From Crossaster papposus (Eukaryota; Echinodermata; Asteroidea; Velatida; Solasteridae): DNA of 64,000 nt. Made by a program: the position numbers and the translations under genes. The stretch is from positions 704,083-768,082 of the forward strand of contig JBAIAA010000077.1 of assembly GCA_037893245.1 (NCBI GenBank), given 5' to 3'. This document shows positions 1-11,595 of the stretch, piece after piece. The notes beneath the pieces were generated by a model. That model did no database searches, was not told the origin of the DNA, and saw only the letters and a list, made by a program, of their open reading frames with translations. Within the stretch, counting starts at the first letter, position 1, and each line of letters opens with the position of its first letter.

Positions 1-1781
1 AGTGGGTTGCATTCCAAACGCTACCCACCAAGACGCACGCGCACAGTCGAGTTAGTCGTGCGGTAAGGATATTCTTTATCGCGCAAGAACTCGTACGTAA
101 ACCAACACGCATGCGCAAGTATTTCATTGTTTGTTTGTATTCCACCTCGAGTTCACCACTGGTGAACACGAGTTACCAGGCGATTAGAACGCCATTATAC
201 GACTCGTGGACTCGTGAACATGATAAACACGACGCGATTAGAACGCAGCAATATTGTGATGGTCTGTGCACGCCGCGCTTGCGCGGACTTGTTCCGCCAT
301 ATTGATTTTGCGTAAATGGCAATTTTTTTTTTTACTTTATGCCCCCATCACACCAAACTAGTTCTCACTACGTTCTTGAAAATGTTGCCCAACGGGCTCA
401 AACTGTGTGCGAACGGAGTGGACGTAGTAGCAACTGTTAACGGTCTTTTTACAAACTTCATGGACGGGCCCAGACGGGAAGGGTGCTTCAGAACTTCGAG
501 CCTACTCAAAATTTTCGGGCGGTCATCCCGTTCTGCAATTAGACGGAGTGACAATGTATACTTAAAACGAGATGGACGTACTACAAACTGAATTGCCGTA
601 TACTTCGATCCTACTAGGGACGGGGCTTCGGGCTCTTCGGGTAGTTTGGCTGCTTTCCCACGGCCCGTCTTAGTTCCCGATCCACTCCTCCTTTGAGGCG
701 TGATGCTCGTATGTCGATGTCGGAAGTGTTGATCTGCACTCGTTGTTTGCACTGATGGTATGACCTACAGCACAGAGTGTACTCTAAGGCGGGGCCATAG
801 ACTAGAGCTAAACAAGTTGAGCAATGACGGGCTCCACGTCAATTACAATTTGCTGGTAACAAATTGTCATTTTCAGTCGCTACGCCACATCTTACGCCGC
901 CCAAATTGACTGCGCAAGCTACGCCATAATTTGTTGTGTAGCCGCGTACTTACGCACTGTCACATTTTCGTGAAACTGTCGTAAGCAAAATGTTGCGCGC
1001 GCAGCAAACCAAAGAGGCGCAGCTTACGCAATATTTTGTGACGCAAGCGAGTTTTGACCTCAAACAAATTGCAACAATTTTGTTTTAACCAAAATGCTTT
1101 AGAAAATGTTATTAAAGTAAGGATGTGTAAGTAGAAGCACCAAAATAAACTGTTCAAAAACTAAAACTAAAATAGGCTATATACTCAAATATGGGAATAA
1201 ATTTATTAGTACACGGCAGGGATTAACGATTTATGCAAATTAGACATATTTTTATCACTTGGATTTTAAAAGACTTTTAGTATGTCATTCCGTAGGGACC
1301 GTATTACGGAAGACGGATGGCGATTTCACAGGCGACTTCCCAGCCTTGGTCAAGACGAGTTCGTCGTTATCCGTCGTCGTTATCCGTCCAGAAATACACT
1401 GTGCGCGCGCCCCGCATATGCTGCTAGCTTGCGCCCCGTGCAAAGATACAGCGCGAACAGCGACCTCATACGGCCACTATTTATTCAAATCAACTGAGGC
1501 TACCTCCTGTGGAAACGATAGTCATTGGTATAGATGTATATACTACTAGTTTCAGTCTAAAAGTTTGCTTCTTTATTTCCACATTGTGAATAAATTAATC
1601 TGGGTGAAGCAGACCAGCTCTGTGATTTTTGGCCTCAATTGAATGATTGTTCTGCCAGTCTGGGGATGCTTTGGCATGCAGTAAATAAAGTAATAATTAA
1701 TCCAAAGTTCGACTTTTTCCCCATTTTGTTTTTCTTTGCAGACTGATTTAGATAGAGTGTCGTCTGTTTTGACCTGCCATC
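1..1781. other. No recognised gene; unique-looking flank
   Basis: No recognisable protein domain or RNA gene was found on either strand. Short open frames exist (for example 348-752 on the - strand and 1282-1497 on the + strand), but they show no known motif and no splice-site support. A short word, GCGATTAGAACGC, occurs twice near 178-250. The stretch ends at the target duplication of the transposon that begins at 1791. Confidence 0.5.
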
Positions 1782-2813
1782 GCATACGACCATGGGCGTC
1801 AATCCTGGGGGGGACAGGGGGACACGTCCCCCCCATATTTTGAAGGGTGGGGGACACAATATCAAATGTCCCCCCCATGTTTTTGAACTCGTGTATCTCA
1901 TAATAGGGCAATATGTACTGTAGCGGAAACTGTCAAGAATAGCGGAGCGGTGGCGTATAAGTGTGACGAATTTACACGGAGTCCATCCAAGTCCAACAAC
2001 GGCTGCGGAGGCAACAGAACCTGACGTTAACGCCCTATACTGCGGGTTTGGCCGCCCTGTGGGGGTGTATGTGCGCGCGCGAATTCGATCTTTACGTGTA
2101 GTTCGTACGTGTGCGTGTACATGTACATGTACTGTACACGTACATACATGTACGTGAACACATACTGTTCGCGTGAAAACAGGCGTTATCTCGTCTAGAC
2201 GTAATCCCACTTTTGTCCTAAATTTATATTATTAACATAGCCCCTGAAATCGAAAAGGTTTAAGTACGCGTAGCAGACGACCAAATGCGCGGCGCAAGAG
2301 ATCTTTGCCCGAACATTTCACTTGCATTTTAATAGTGGTTGTTCATTCATTTTACCATAACTGAACATTTTATTCTTCACTTCCATCACACTCGGAAACA
2401 ATAACAAATAACTTCGTGGAAATTTCTACTGTTATCAGTTGGCCGTCAATCAAAGTTCAAAGACTTGGGATTTATTATTTTAATTAATTCGACGGTGGAA
2501 TAAAACAAATACCGGCACCTCCGATTGAATATGGGCTTAATACTTTCAAGATACTTGATAAATACTTTTCAAGATACTTCTCCGGAACTTATTTGAAAAA
2601 GTAAACGGATAAAACCTTATCTCATTAATTTTACAGAACACCGACAAAAATGCAGATGGGAATTATTCCAGGTTTTCTTGTGTTTCTAAACTACATTCAA
2701 AATCCTTTGCACCATTTCGTTTGCGGAAATAGTTTTCTAATAGTTTCCAGGGATAACATTTTTTGCGAATTATTTTCACCAGAAAAGTAAGAATTAAAAA
2801 TACCAAGCTAGTA

Positions 2814-3233
2814 TTAAAGGTAGTTTACACCATTGGTAATTGCTTGAATTATCACGAATGGGTAGATTTGGGGGTTGTATTTCATAGTAAATATCGTTTA
2901 ACTGACTTTTCCGAAGTTTTACAATCATAGATGCCGAGAAAAGCACGAAAAACAGCGTTTGTTTTCAACCGGGGTCGAGCCGTTATTCTTATGTTAATCT
3001 TATGTAATTATTACAACAAATTGAATTTTATAAAGAAAAAATCGCGATCGCCGGACGGCGATCGCGATTTTTTCTTTATAAAATTCAATTTGTTGTAATA
3101 ATTACAGGATATCTAGCGCAATCCTTTTGCTGAATGCCTAGAATCATTATTTACTTTCAATTGAGTAAGATATTACTTAATAATTCGGTAGTAAATATTT
3201 TCGATATCTGCAAATGGTGTATCCTACCTTTAA
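2814..3233. mobile_element. MITE, TTAAAGGTAG family, copy A (longest)
   Basis: The ends are inverted: TTAAAGGTAGTTTACACCAT at the left and AATGGTGTATCCTACCTTTA at the right, both bordered by TTAA. Three other copies in the window (13162-13446, 16115-16312, 51867-52168) share internal blocks such as AATGGGTAGATTTG and GGATATCTAGCGCAA. The repetition shows it is a dispersed family. There is no coding capacity. This copy carries an extra perfect palindrome at its centre that the other copies lack. Confidence 0.75.
3003..3106. repeat. Perfect palindrome, 51-bp arms, 2-nt loop
   Basis: Positions 3003-3053 are the exact reverse complement of 3056-3106, separated only by GA. The tip is GC-rich (cgcgatcgccg) and the base is AT-rich. 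The right arm matches the normal interior of the MITE family (it runs on into GGATATCTAGCGCAA), so the left arm looks like a later inverted duplication. Such an arm could extrude as a cruciform and would be unstable during cloning. Confidence 0.9.
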
Positions 3234-3714
3234 ATGCACTTTAATTCCTAAACAAATTATCCATGTTTAAATTTTTGACTTGACAATTTGTTATCGAGTA
3301 AATAGGTATGTGTTAGAGTCAGGGGACCACTGCGCCCCGATGTAAACCATAGGGTTTTCTCGAGAACGGTAAAACATGAGGTTGGTTTCCTTTTAACCAG
3401 ACATTTGAAATAGGATAAGTAAACAATCCAAAACATGAGATTTTCGAGGATTCAAAGAGTGCCCCTTTAGGTCTTCGCAGGAAGACGCTCGCCGTCTGGG
3501 CTTGTCATAATTATGCCGGCCGCATGATATGCCGGCCGTGCCAACATCTCTTGTGCACTCGCGTTGACGTTTGTATAATGTGCATGCTAAACCCCTCTAA
3601 TAATTCTTGACTTCAGTAATGTCCCCCCCACATTTGAAATGGGATTGACGCCCCTGCATACGACGCACAAAGAATCAGAACGTTCTAAATGGAAGACCCG
3701 TTGTTCTCGTCTCT

Positions 3715-3900
3715 ATGCCAGAGGTGTTTGGTCGACGTGACTACTTGGAACTAGTTGATCAGGAATATATCGAGGCCTGTCGCACCGAGTGTACCTTCCG
3801 AGATGGCTTTCCGTGTGAGGAGGAACTGAGTGAACTCTTCATTATTTACATGGCCGAGCAGCCCCCCCCCCCCCCCCCCCCCCCCTTCTCAGCAAGGTAG
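3715..3900 (+). other. Unknown short acidic open frame
   Basis: A 61-codon frame beginning MPEVFGRRDYLELVDQEY reads as plausible coding sequence (acidic, cysteine-containing, even composition) until it runs into a 24-bp C tract at 3862-3885. After the tract another frame continues for about 25 codons to a stop near 3964, as if the tract had shifted the frame. I do not recognise the family. It could be a transposon open-frame scrap or an old exon. Confidence 0.2.
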
Positions 3901-4019
3901 ATGGAGAATTGCAGCTTTACCACGTGCTGCGTGTCATGATTCGCCAGGATCTGGAGCAAGTATAATTAATGCTGATCAACCAAATTAAAAGGGCAAATGA
4001 CAGTGCACATGACACAAAC

Positions 4020-4270
4020 AAAGGGGGATCTACAAGCATGATATATTAACAACAAATATAGAACCAACAAAGGGAGGATTGGGCCAAGAGGGAATACAAA
4101 ATAATGCAGGCCAGACTATAGTCAGGAAGATTGGTAAAAAATGTTCACTCAAATGATAAAAGCATTGGACTTTGCACCATTGCAAATTTGCCCTTTTAAA
4201 AAATATAGGTAAAAAAAGAAGCAATTTTCAAAATTTTCAAAATGGCTGCCACTGCATCTAATTCTACCTA
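4020..4270. repeat. Dispersed repeat family R1, copy 1
   Basis: This stretch is colinear with 9955-10205. Both carry AGTCAGG-AGATTGGT, then ATGATAAA-GCAT, then a TTTGTCC/TTTGCCC block followed by AAAAAATATA, and end in TTTCAAAATGGCT. Further partial copies lie at 27240-27390 and 36220-36300 in the opposite orientation. No ends with inverted repeats were recognised, so the class is unknown. Confidence 0.55.
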
Positions 4271-5509
4271 TTTTTTCAAAGGTCAAATCTGCTATGCCTA
4301 ATCACTAGCCAATGTAGGTTTTGTGCCTCTTTGAATTGTTGCATCGTCTAAACATAGCTATACGCGGCCTGCAGTGCGTCATGATCTTTGTTTTTGTTGC
4401 CCATGGCTAACTGACCTACAATTTGGACGTCTGGGCATAACAAAATTGTCAGGTCAGGGAATTAAAATAGAAAAGGGAGTGGGCAACAATATTCATATGA
4501 AGCAAGACATATGGCAGAGCATATTGTGTCGGCCATTGTGTTCCCGGAATCCCAGTAATTCTTGTTAGGTTTCAAGGAGAGATGTCTTAGGTAACAATAG
4601 TGTGTAGTGTGTATATAGGGGGAGGTTGTTTGTATCAAATGGAAAGTTGGTCATAATCACTGTGCACATAAATGCACAGTCGAGTCGGGACCGAGGCTTT
4701 ATATTTGCTATAACCGGAATGTACACTAACAGTGTTTGTATTAAAGGGAAACTCCACCCATAGGTCGGCCGCTGCGAAGTGGTCTTGTCCACCGTGGGGA
4801 AGGTCTATGCTCCCCTGTAAGGAGAGGCGGAGAAGGCCCTCGGCCGGCGGTATTGACGAGCTCCATCTCGTCGCCGCTGGGGTGGATCTCCAGCGCATCC
4901 ATCTCTGCCATCACTCCGGCCACCAAACCTTCCCAGCAGAAACGATGATGACGGCTCCCAATATCCTCCCGGTAGAACCACAGCCTGCAGCCTCTTTCGC
5001 ATGCGTACAGGCGCTCCGGTTGAAGCTGCTCGCACGCGGTGCGCACGTACCTACGGCGGTTGCTGCTTCGGGTTAACGCCTTCCCACAGTGGGGGTGGGG
5101 GGGGGGGCATCACGGGAGCCCTCCTGCGGGGGAAGAATAGGACAGTTCGGTTAACGCAAAACAATATCGGCTAGGCCAGACTACCTTTCGGCCGGCGCGA
5201 GAATATCCCCCGGTGTCTGGTTCCGTCGGTGAAGAGGGTGGCCGATCGCACCCCGCCTCGGGCTCACCCAGCTCCGGATCTACGCCCGTCTCCTCCTGCC
5301 CGTCAAAGGTGACATCTGCCTCCGCAATGGGTGGCGACGCCTCCGCCACTTCGGTGGTAGTTTTTTTTCCCATCTGACTGGTCACTCATGTCCCCCGGCG
5401 GCTCCGCAAAAGGAACCCTAGGCGCTGGGCTGGATGGCGATGATGCCTTCCCGTCTGGAGATGGCTGTCCTTCCTCCGTGACTCGGTTGGGCTCCACTGG
5501 TTGGTCAAG

Positions 5510-5990
5510 TACGGTTTCAGCCAGTTAAAACGGACCACCTTGGCCTTGGCCACTTCTGGATCCGGTAGGTGACGTCGTCAATCCTTTTCAGCACCATGAA
5601 GAGCCCAGCACTGCAGCTTGGGCGTGCGACCCACCTTCTTGGAGGGGTGTGGAGCCAAACGGCGCGTTCAGGCTCGTAGCCGGCACCCTCCGCCCGACGA
5701 TCGTACTGTTGCTTCTGGTGCGTCTGGCTTCCCTTCAGATGTTTTCAAGCGAATTCGCGCTCAATCTTCGCCCTTAACTTGTCCACATACTCCTGTTCCG
5801 TCGCCCCTGCCGTCGGCTCTTCCGGCTGGCCCACCACCAAGTCAAACAGAAGTCGCACCTACCGGCCGGGCATGAGCATGTACGGCGTGAACTTGGTGCT
5901 GTCGTGCTGGGAGGAACGGTACGCCACATGACGCATGGGAGGTGTTCGTCCCAGTCATCCTGGTTGTCCTGCACGAACAGGCTCAACATT
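5510..5990 (-). pseudogene. Gypsy integrase C-terminal part
   Basis: The segment begins with FVQDNQDDWDEHLPCVMW, the conserved block after the integrase catalytic core. After a frameshift it continues through FDLVVGQPEEP and EQEYVDKLRAKIEREF, then VLKRIDDVTYRIQK, and, in another frame, VVRFNWLKPYL near 5520. These follow the usual order of a gypsy integrase C-terminus. At least two frameshifts and an in-frame stop are present. Confidence 0.75.
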
Positions 5991-6964
5991 GTCTTTGACA
6001 GTGCGGTTAAACCGCTCCATCATTTCATCGGACTGAGGGTGGAACAGCGTAGTGCAGGTCTTGTGGACGCCCAGTAGACGGCAGGTGTCCCGAAAGAGCC
6101 GGGCCTCGAACTCCCACCCCTGATCCGTGTGGATCTCGAGGGAGCCTCGACCACGGTGTCGACCTGCTCCACGGGGGTCCGGGCCAAGGGGGGGGGGGGG
6201 GGGGGGGGGGTTCTGGTCCGGAATCAGAAAAGCCTCCACCCACTTGGTGAAGTAGTCGGCCACCACCAGGATGCTTGTATTCCCGGTCTTGGTCTTCGGA
6301 AACCGGCCCGTGAGGTCGATCGCCAGGCGCTTCATCGGCGCACCCACCAAGTACTGCTGCAGTGGGGCCCGGAGGGGTCGGTGGTGGCTTCTTGGACCCA
6401 CACTTGTGGCATTTCCGGCACAACTCCTCCGCCTGACATCGCATCTTCCGGAAGTACACAGACGCCTGTTTCAGCCAAGCAACCGTCCGGGTGACGAAAA
6501 GTGCCCCGATGTTCTGCCATCAGGGGTTAACTGCAATACGTCCTTCACCCGCGTGACCACTATATCTTCCCTGTCGGGGGTCCGCCATGGAGCTGCTTCC
6601 ACCTTATCTGCAATACGCCGTGGGACAGTCGCAGGGTCTCCAGCTTTGCCCACCAGAACTTTGTGCCCTCGTCCAGGGCCAACACGTCCGACCAGCCGGG
6701 CCTAAAAAAAACCTCTAGCCACTGGGCGATCCGGCCCAGCTCCGGGTCGTCGCGCTGTTCCCATTTCAGCTCCTTGGGGTCCCAAGCCGACAGGAGTCCC
6801 TCCACAGTGGTGGTCTCCTTTCGCTCAGCTTCCCCAATGGCTCCCAGCAGGGGCCCCTTGGTGTAGCACTCGCGGCTGACCTCGCCCGAACGTCCACACT
6901 GACCGCACGGGATCCTGAAAACGGCGTTGGCGTTCGTGTGCTTCTTGCTCGCCTGGTGTTTCAC
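5955..6964 (-). pseudogene. Gypsy linker, H2C2 zinc region and integrase core
   Basis: The linker (about 6900-6964) shows a degenerate NADALSR-PC motif, read as NANAVFRIPCGQCGR. The zinc region shows CRKCHKC near 6405. The integrase core shows RLAIDLTGRFPKTKTGN with the first aspartate, then ILVVADYFTKWVEAF, then EIHTDQGWEFEARLF with the second aspartate, then MMERFNRTVKD with the glutamate. The DDE triad can therefore be traced, but across different frames. A G tract at 6188-6210 sits between the first and second aspartates and adds a run of prolines. The integrase would normally insert the element's cDNA into the genome. Confidence 0.85.
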
Positions 6965-6965
6965 G

Positions 6966-7245
6966 TCAAACTCGTAGCACCCTAGCCTCTGGATCCACCT
7001 GGCCGTTTGCCCCTCCGGCTCCCGGAAGTTGAACAGCCACCGCAGGGATGTAGTGTTTGAAGTTGTGCACTTCGTGCACCACGGCCAGCAACTCTCTCCG
7101 AGTGGTGCAGTGGTTGCGTTCGGCCTCGGACAAGGTGCGGCTCCCGTACGCGATCACCTGCTCACCCTCTTTCTCTTCCTGTGCCAGCACTGCTCCGATG
7201 GTGTAGTTGCTGGCGACCGTATCCAAGATGTATAGGTGCTCGGTG
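6966..7245 (-). pseudogene. Gypsy RNase H fragment
   Basis: The frame reads through ILDTVASNYTIGAVLAQE, followed by IAYGSRTLSEAERNHC and TRRELLAVVHEVHNFKHY. These are signature blocks of Ty3/gypsy RNase H. In this family the segment after the first strand is normally T-D-A-S and its aspartate is catalytic. Here the position is valine, so the domain has lost a catalytic residue. The frame breaks downstream of HNFKHY. Confidence 0.85.
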
Positions 7246-7779
7246 TCTAGGTAACGGGTAACTTAAAGAGGCTACACTTCTTTGGCTTGAGTCTCAACCA
7301 CAATATACTCCTGTGGTTAAAATTAATTTCAAGTTATCATTCCAGCTAAAAAAGTAAATATTAGATTTGATTTTGTTAATATATAAAAATCAGGCTTCAT
7401 ATAAATAGGTAGAAATTGGTCTCAGATTGCGCCACAGAGCATCTAGAAAACCAACAATTTTCAGGGCCCTCAGGCTGGCCCTGTACCCCGGCCGCAGGGA
7501 CTTCGCGCTAATATTTTTACACACCAAACTTTTGTGTTTACACACCCAATTGACAAAATCGTCGAACTGATTTTAACTGGTCCCAACTCGTCAAGTTCAA
7601 CTGGTTTCAACTGGAATATTTTCACCTGGGCGCGCTCCCCCAACGCCCGACACGCCATGTCGCCCCATAGCAGGGCCTGTCCGGGTCCACAAGGGGGCAC
7701 CATGTGGTGACTTTCCCCGGTGCCCACTTGGACGGCCCCTTTGCCGAGCACTCGGGCCGGCACCACTCTGTCAGCTTGC

Positions 7780-8070
7780 GTTGGCTTGTGTGCGGAGCAG
7801 CTTTGACGGCTCTGCTCAATTGGCTTGTGTGCAGAGCAGTGCCGATGGCTCCGCTCTATTGGCTCGTATGTGGAGCAGCTCCGCCCAGTTGACTCCCAAG
7901 AGAAGCAGCTCTGATGGCTCCGCCCAATTGCCTTGTGTGCGGAACAGCCTCGGTCCGTTGCTCCCTGTGAGGAGCAATTCCAGCGGCTCAGCTTCATTGC
8001 CCCGTGTGAGGAGCAACGGCTCCGCTCCACTGCCTTGTGTGCGGAGCAACTCTGCCTTGTTGGCTTCCCG
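7780..8070. repeat. Degenerate tandem repeat, about 40-bp unit
   Basis: A unit of about 40 bp with the pattern GTGTGCGGAGCA...GGCTCCGC...TTG is repeated roughly seven times with many substitutions. It keeps a frame open on both strands, giving Cys/Ser/His-rich products with no recognisable domain. I read the open frames as a by-product of the repeat. Confidence 0.55.
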
Positions 8071-8167
8071 GAAGAATATTTGGCGGCCTCCCATCTCCCT
8101 GCCGGCCTCGTGTAGTCCATCGCTCCCTGGTAGGGCGCTCTCCTGGTTCCTTCAACCCAGATGACCA

Positions 8168-8168
<1 letters not shown>

Positions 8169-8200
<32 letters not shown>
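8169..8200. repeat. Poly-C tract, 32 bp
   Basis: An uninterrupted run of C lies just before GCCCCCGC. Similar long C or G runs occur at 3862-3885, 6188-6210, 35535-35552, 63665-63690 and 63725-63759. The exact lengths are likely uncertain. Confidence 0.9.
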
Positions 8201-8201
<1 letters not shown>

Positions 8202-8598
8202 CCCCCGCTGTGTCAACAAACACGACCCGCAAACGCTCCGAGCAGAGCGACTCGCCGGTCGCATCGCCGTCTACAGCGCTGAGCGGCCCCTTCTCAGGCT
8301 GAAAACCCACCGAGCTCGTATAGGGACTGTTGGTGTCTCGGCAAGGCCCCGCCCCCGCTGCGTTGACGGGCATGGCTTTGAATCGTTCCAAGTGGAGCGA
8401 AACGCCTGCAGCGCCGCCGTTTGCGTAACGTCTGTTCTACTTGCATGCGCGTTGCATTTAGAGTACACTTTTAAAATTAAATCCATCTATTTGTATTATG
8501 TTCTGCAACACGTACATGAATTCAAAATGTCTGCGTGCAGAATGGATTCAAAGTATCTCCGCGCGTACGAATGACGAGTTAGCGCTCTAGTAATTTAA

Positions 8599-8790
8599 CG
8601 CTCGGTTCAGCGTTCCACAGTCGCGCCAAGCCGAATTGAAATCAAGTCGCTCCTGAGTCGCTCTAACAACTCCAGCAGTCGATCTTTCGCCGTAGCTGGC
8701 GCGCCTTGTCGCCCTTATTTGTTTCAGACATCGGACTCAATTAACTCATTTGGTTCGGCGCGACTGTGGAACGCCTGTCTAAACCGAGCG
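8599..8790. mobile_element. Small foldback element (MITE-like)
   Basis: The left arm CGCTCGGTTCAGCGTTCCAC is inverted at the right end as GTGGAACGCCTGTCTAAACC followed by GAGCG. The match continues inward through CAGTCGCGCC. A related fragment, GGCGTTCCACAGTCGCACCG, occurs alone at about 26733, so the sequence is dispersed. No coding frame and no clear target duplication were seen. Confidence 0.6.
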
Positions 8791-8879
8791 TGATATAGCT
8801 CTATAGGCACTCTAGCTGCAGCTTCGCGAAATTACCCATTACGTTGTTTACGTCTTATTCGCGAGCTGGACACGATTCG

Positions 8880-8928
8880 TTATACAGTATAGCTAGAGGG
8901 GTGTTATACAGTATAGCTAGAGGGGTGT
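8880..8928. repeat. 24-bp unit tandem duplication
   Basis: The unit TTATACAGTATAGCTAGAGG plus GGTG is present twice in direct succession without change, which indicates a very recent duplication. Confidence 0.9.
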
Positions 8929-9068
8929 TTTGAAAAACATAAAGTAAAATTGTAAAACATTGGAAAGTTTTAATTTTGGACTTGCTTTGACTTTTGGACC
9001 GAAAAGATATTTACCGGTATGAATGGGAATAAAACTTGGCTAGTACGGTATTAATATTAAACAGCAAA

Positions 9069-9093
9069 TTATTATTATTATTATTATTATTAT
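9069..9093. repeat. (TTA)n microsatellite
   Basis: A run of about eight TTA units is followed by ACCGAGGATTCCTCAAAAAG. The sequence beside it matches the flank of the TTATTA-bordered SINE at 56860 (AAGGATCCCTCAAAAGCGCC). It is therefore probably the tail of a minus-strand SINE. Confidence 0.6.
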
Positions 9094-9577
9094 TTCTTTA
9101 AAACCGAGGATTCCTCAAAAAGCGCCCAATAGGCCGTGTTACGTGACCCAAAAATATGCTCAGAAAAAAATCCGTGGTACCAGTTTGGGAACAAAACAAA
9201 AAGTGTGTGATTCTACTCAGTTTGATGTCCTGAATCCGAAAATCAATGTTGTCGGTTGCAGAGATGGGAACATAACCTACTTTTTGGGGTCCAAAAGCTG
9301 AATTTTGGGCGCAGTCTCTAAATCTGCGCTATCAAAATGCATTTGCACAAGTACCGTCAGCCTATTCCTCAGTTTTTACTTCTCTTTTGCAGAACAACCC
9401 CCCAATTACTCGTGCATTGGAACTAATGGAATAGCTAAATAGAAGGCAATCGACTGGTGGTGACACGATCGGCCAATTGAGGCACGATCAACCGACAGCG
9501 AATGCAGCGCAATCCGATTCGGGCCTACCTGTACGTACGTACCTCCCCATGATCACAGCATGCAGCGCACGCAATGG

Positions 9578-9638
9578 ACAGTTCGCGCAGATTAGCAGTT
9601 CGCGCAGATTAGCAGTTCGCGAAAATTAGCAGTTCGCG
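9578..9638. repeat. 17-bp tandem repeat, about 3.5 units
   Basis: The unit CAGTTCGCGCAGATTAG is repeated, the third copy with a small change (GCGAAAATTAG). It resembles no coding sequence. Confidence 0.85.
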
Positions 9639-9954
9639 CCGCGCAGAAAGACTAAATTTCCCCCAACACGAGTTCTAAATGGATGTAATCCGGCCTAAAT
9701 GTAAAAATGACAGTTGGCTTTTCCAAAAATCTTCATGTAACTTATTTTTGCATTCAATACAGTCTGGTGTAATGGACACTTATTTGAACCCTATAGTTGG
9801 TCATGATCTTCATATGAAGCCTGTAAAATAGGCTATAGGTTATTTCAGTTTACCAAAAATCAATCACTTTTTTGGTTGACATTTTTATGCTGTACATGGG
9901 ATACTTTATTGGCAATTGTACTTCTTACAGGTGGTCGGTAGTTGCAATAATATA

Positions 9955-10205
9955 CAGCATGCCAAAACAATTCAGGACTTTACTATACTGCCTACTGGCA
10001 TACATAAATCGGAGTCTTGCTGTTAAGTCAGGCAGATTGGTGAAACAAACATGGTAAAAATGATAAAGGCATGGAATTTGTCACACAATCAAAATATGTC
10101 TTTAGAATATAAATGTATACGGCCATCTTAGATTTGTCCCTTGAAAAAATATAACAGGCATTTTTAAGAATTTCAAAATGGCTACCATTGCATGTTATTC
10201 TTCCT
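9955..10205. repeat. Dispersed repeat family R1, copy 2
   Basis: Colinear with copy 1 at 4020-4270: AGTCAGGCAGATTGGTGAAA, ATGATAAAGGCATGGAATTT, TTTGTCCCTTGAAAAAATAT and TTTCAAAATGGCT appear in the same order and spacing. Non-coding. Confidence 0.55.
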
Positions 10206-11590
10206 TTATTCTTCCTATAGCCCGAGAGCGGAGAGCGAAATATCTTTCTTTATAATACACTCTGAATGTGTGCCAAAATTAATGCTTTTATCCTTAAGTG
10301 AACAATTCTATCATAATGTTGCGTAGCAGTTGGAGTAAACTGACCAGTACCACAGCTTATACAAAACATCACATGAATGACCGGCAGTACTAACATTCAG
10401 TTTATTTACAGCTACATATAATTGTTCAAATAGGGTCGATTCCTGTGTCATCCGGTAAATGAAATTGGTGCTGTCAGTACAGTCAAGTACTACACCGAAG
10501 AGCTACTCTACAATTCCAGATTGAAATGTCCATCTAATGATCCAGAAGATATGCTGTAATAAATAAATAAAAACAAAAAACTGTTTGTCCATTCTAGAAA
10601 GATATTTTAATAAGAAGAAAATTTCTGAGTGCAATTTAATTTGCCTGTAAAACGATAGCCACTACTTCGTTGCTGCCTAAAAATATCAATAAAAATTACC
10701 AATGGCAAAAAATATTACGATATATAGTGCTACTACTATAACATAAGGCAAGTAGACTAGGAGTAACACCCCTGCCTAGCGGCCTTCCCCATACTTTGCA
10801 ATACAATATAATTTCCATCTTTCGTGGTTGACAGTTTTGCGTAGATTCTTCTGTGGTTATGGGAAGTATTACTAATAATAACTGTGCTGATGCATTTGTG
10901 TTGTTGATGATGCCGTGTGTGTTCTCTAGCTGGCGTCTTGCAAAATCGGGAACCGATTTCAAAATCAAAGAAAAACAAAACTAAATACGACAAATCTGGA
11001 TTTGTTAATATAATACTGTAGGCCTACCTCTATTCCTTGTTTCCTCACTTTCCAAATAAGTCCTTTTCGTTGCAGACCATGGCAACTGCCGTGTTGAAAA
11101 AAAATGCGACACACCGACACAACTTTGACTAGTACAAAATCGGTTGTATTCGCATTCGCCGCGCTGGTCGCGTCGTGGCATTGATTTTCATACACCAATT
11201 TCATGTTATTTACACTTGTCAGTTTTTTTCTTAACTCTCCAGGTACTAAGTTACTTCTTTACACACACAAATGCAGGGTTTCTGAAGCTGCGCTATCGGC
11301 AAAAGCTTGTGAATGGTGATGCTCTGCATGCAAAACGGGGGACCGCCATTTGTTTACATATAGTGCGCCACCTATCGACAGGATCGACACATTTTGTATG
11401 GAAAGCCGCATCTGTTATAAATCGATCGTAAATAATGGGATGGGGGACATACTTTTTTTTAGTTTAAATTTCTTTCTAAGATGTACCCTTTTCACCAAAA
11501 TGATTTCGAAATGTATATCAATTTGTGAAATGTAAGTGGGGGTTGGGGCTACTATTATTAGCCTAAATAAATTCCATGTCACTTTTCTTT
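10206..11590. other. AT-rich stretch without a recognised gene
   Basis: Short frames occur on both strands, but none shows a domain or splice context. A Cys-poor 90-codon frame on the - strand (10696-10968) is not recognisable. Nothing else was seen here. Confidence 0.5.
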
Positions 11591-11595
11591 TCTTT

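Larger units (their letters stand above)
1791..3655. mobile_element. hAT-like DNA transposon, non-coding, with target duplication
   Basis: Both ends carry an inverted terminal repeat whose core is GGGCGTCAATCC (left, about 1794) and GGATTGACGCCC (right, about 3642). Each end continues into a run rich in GTCCCCCCC. The element is bracketed by a perfect direct repeat GCATACGAC at 1782-1790 and 3656-3664. A duplication of 8-9 bp is the hallmark of hAT insertion. No transposase frame is visible inside, so this is a non-autonomous copy. It contains a second element (2814-3233), which inserted later. Superfamily assignment rests on duplication length only. Confidence 0.7.
4741..7255 (-). mobile_element. 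Ty3/gypsy LTR-retrotransposon remnant (RNase H to integrase)
   Basis: Read on the - strand, the order is: RNase H, a linker with a degenerate H-x-NADALSR-type motif, an H2C2 zinc region, the integrase DDE core, an integrase C-terminal segment ending in a WLKPYL-like motif, and a basic tail. This is the 3' half of a chromovirus-like pol. Reverse transcriptase, protease and gag are absent, and no LTR was recognised. The copy stops abruptly near 7255. It is broken by frameshifts and by a 23-bp G tract at 6188-6210 inside the integrase. GC content is clearly higher than the surroundings. The copy cannot be functional as it stands. Confidence 0.85.

Noticed and set aside
4741-5076. Cys/His pattern (CERGC...HHRFC) in the minus-strand frame at 4741-5046
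   Set aside because: Could be a C2HC finger at the end of the gypsy remnant, but a single match in a frameshifted region is not enough to annotate.
7470-8264. 264-codon minus-strand frame rich in Cys, Ser and His
   Set aside because: It follows a degenerate 40-bp tandem repeat and a poly-C tract; no zinc-finger spacing is kept.
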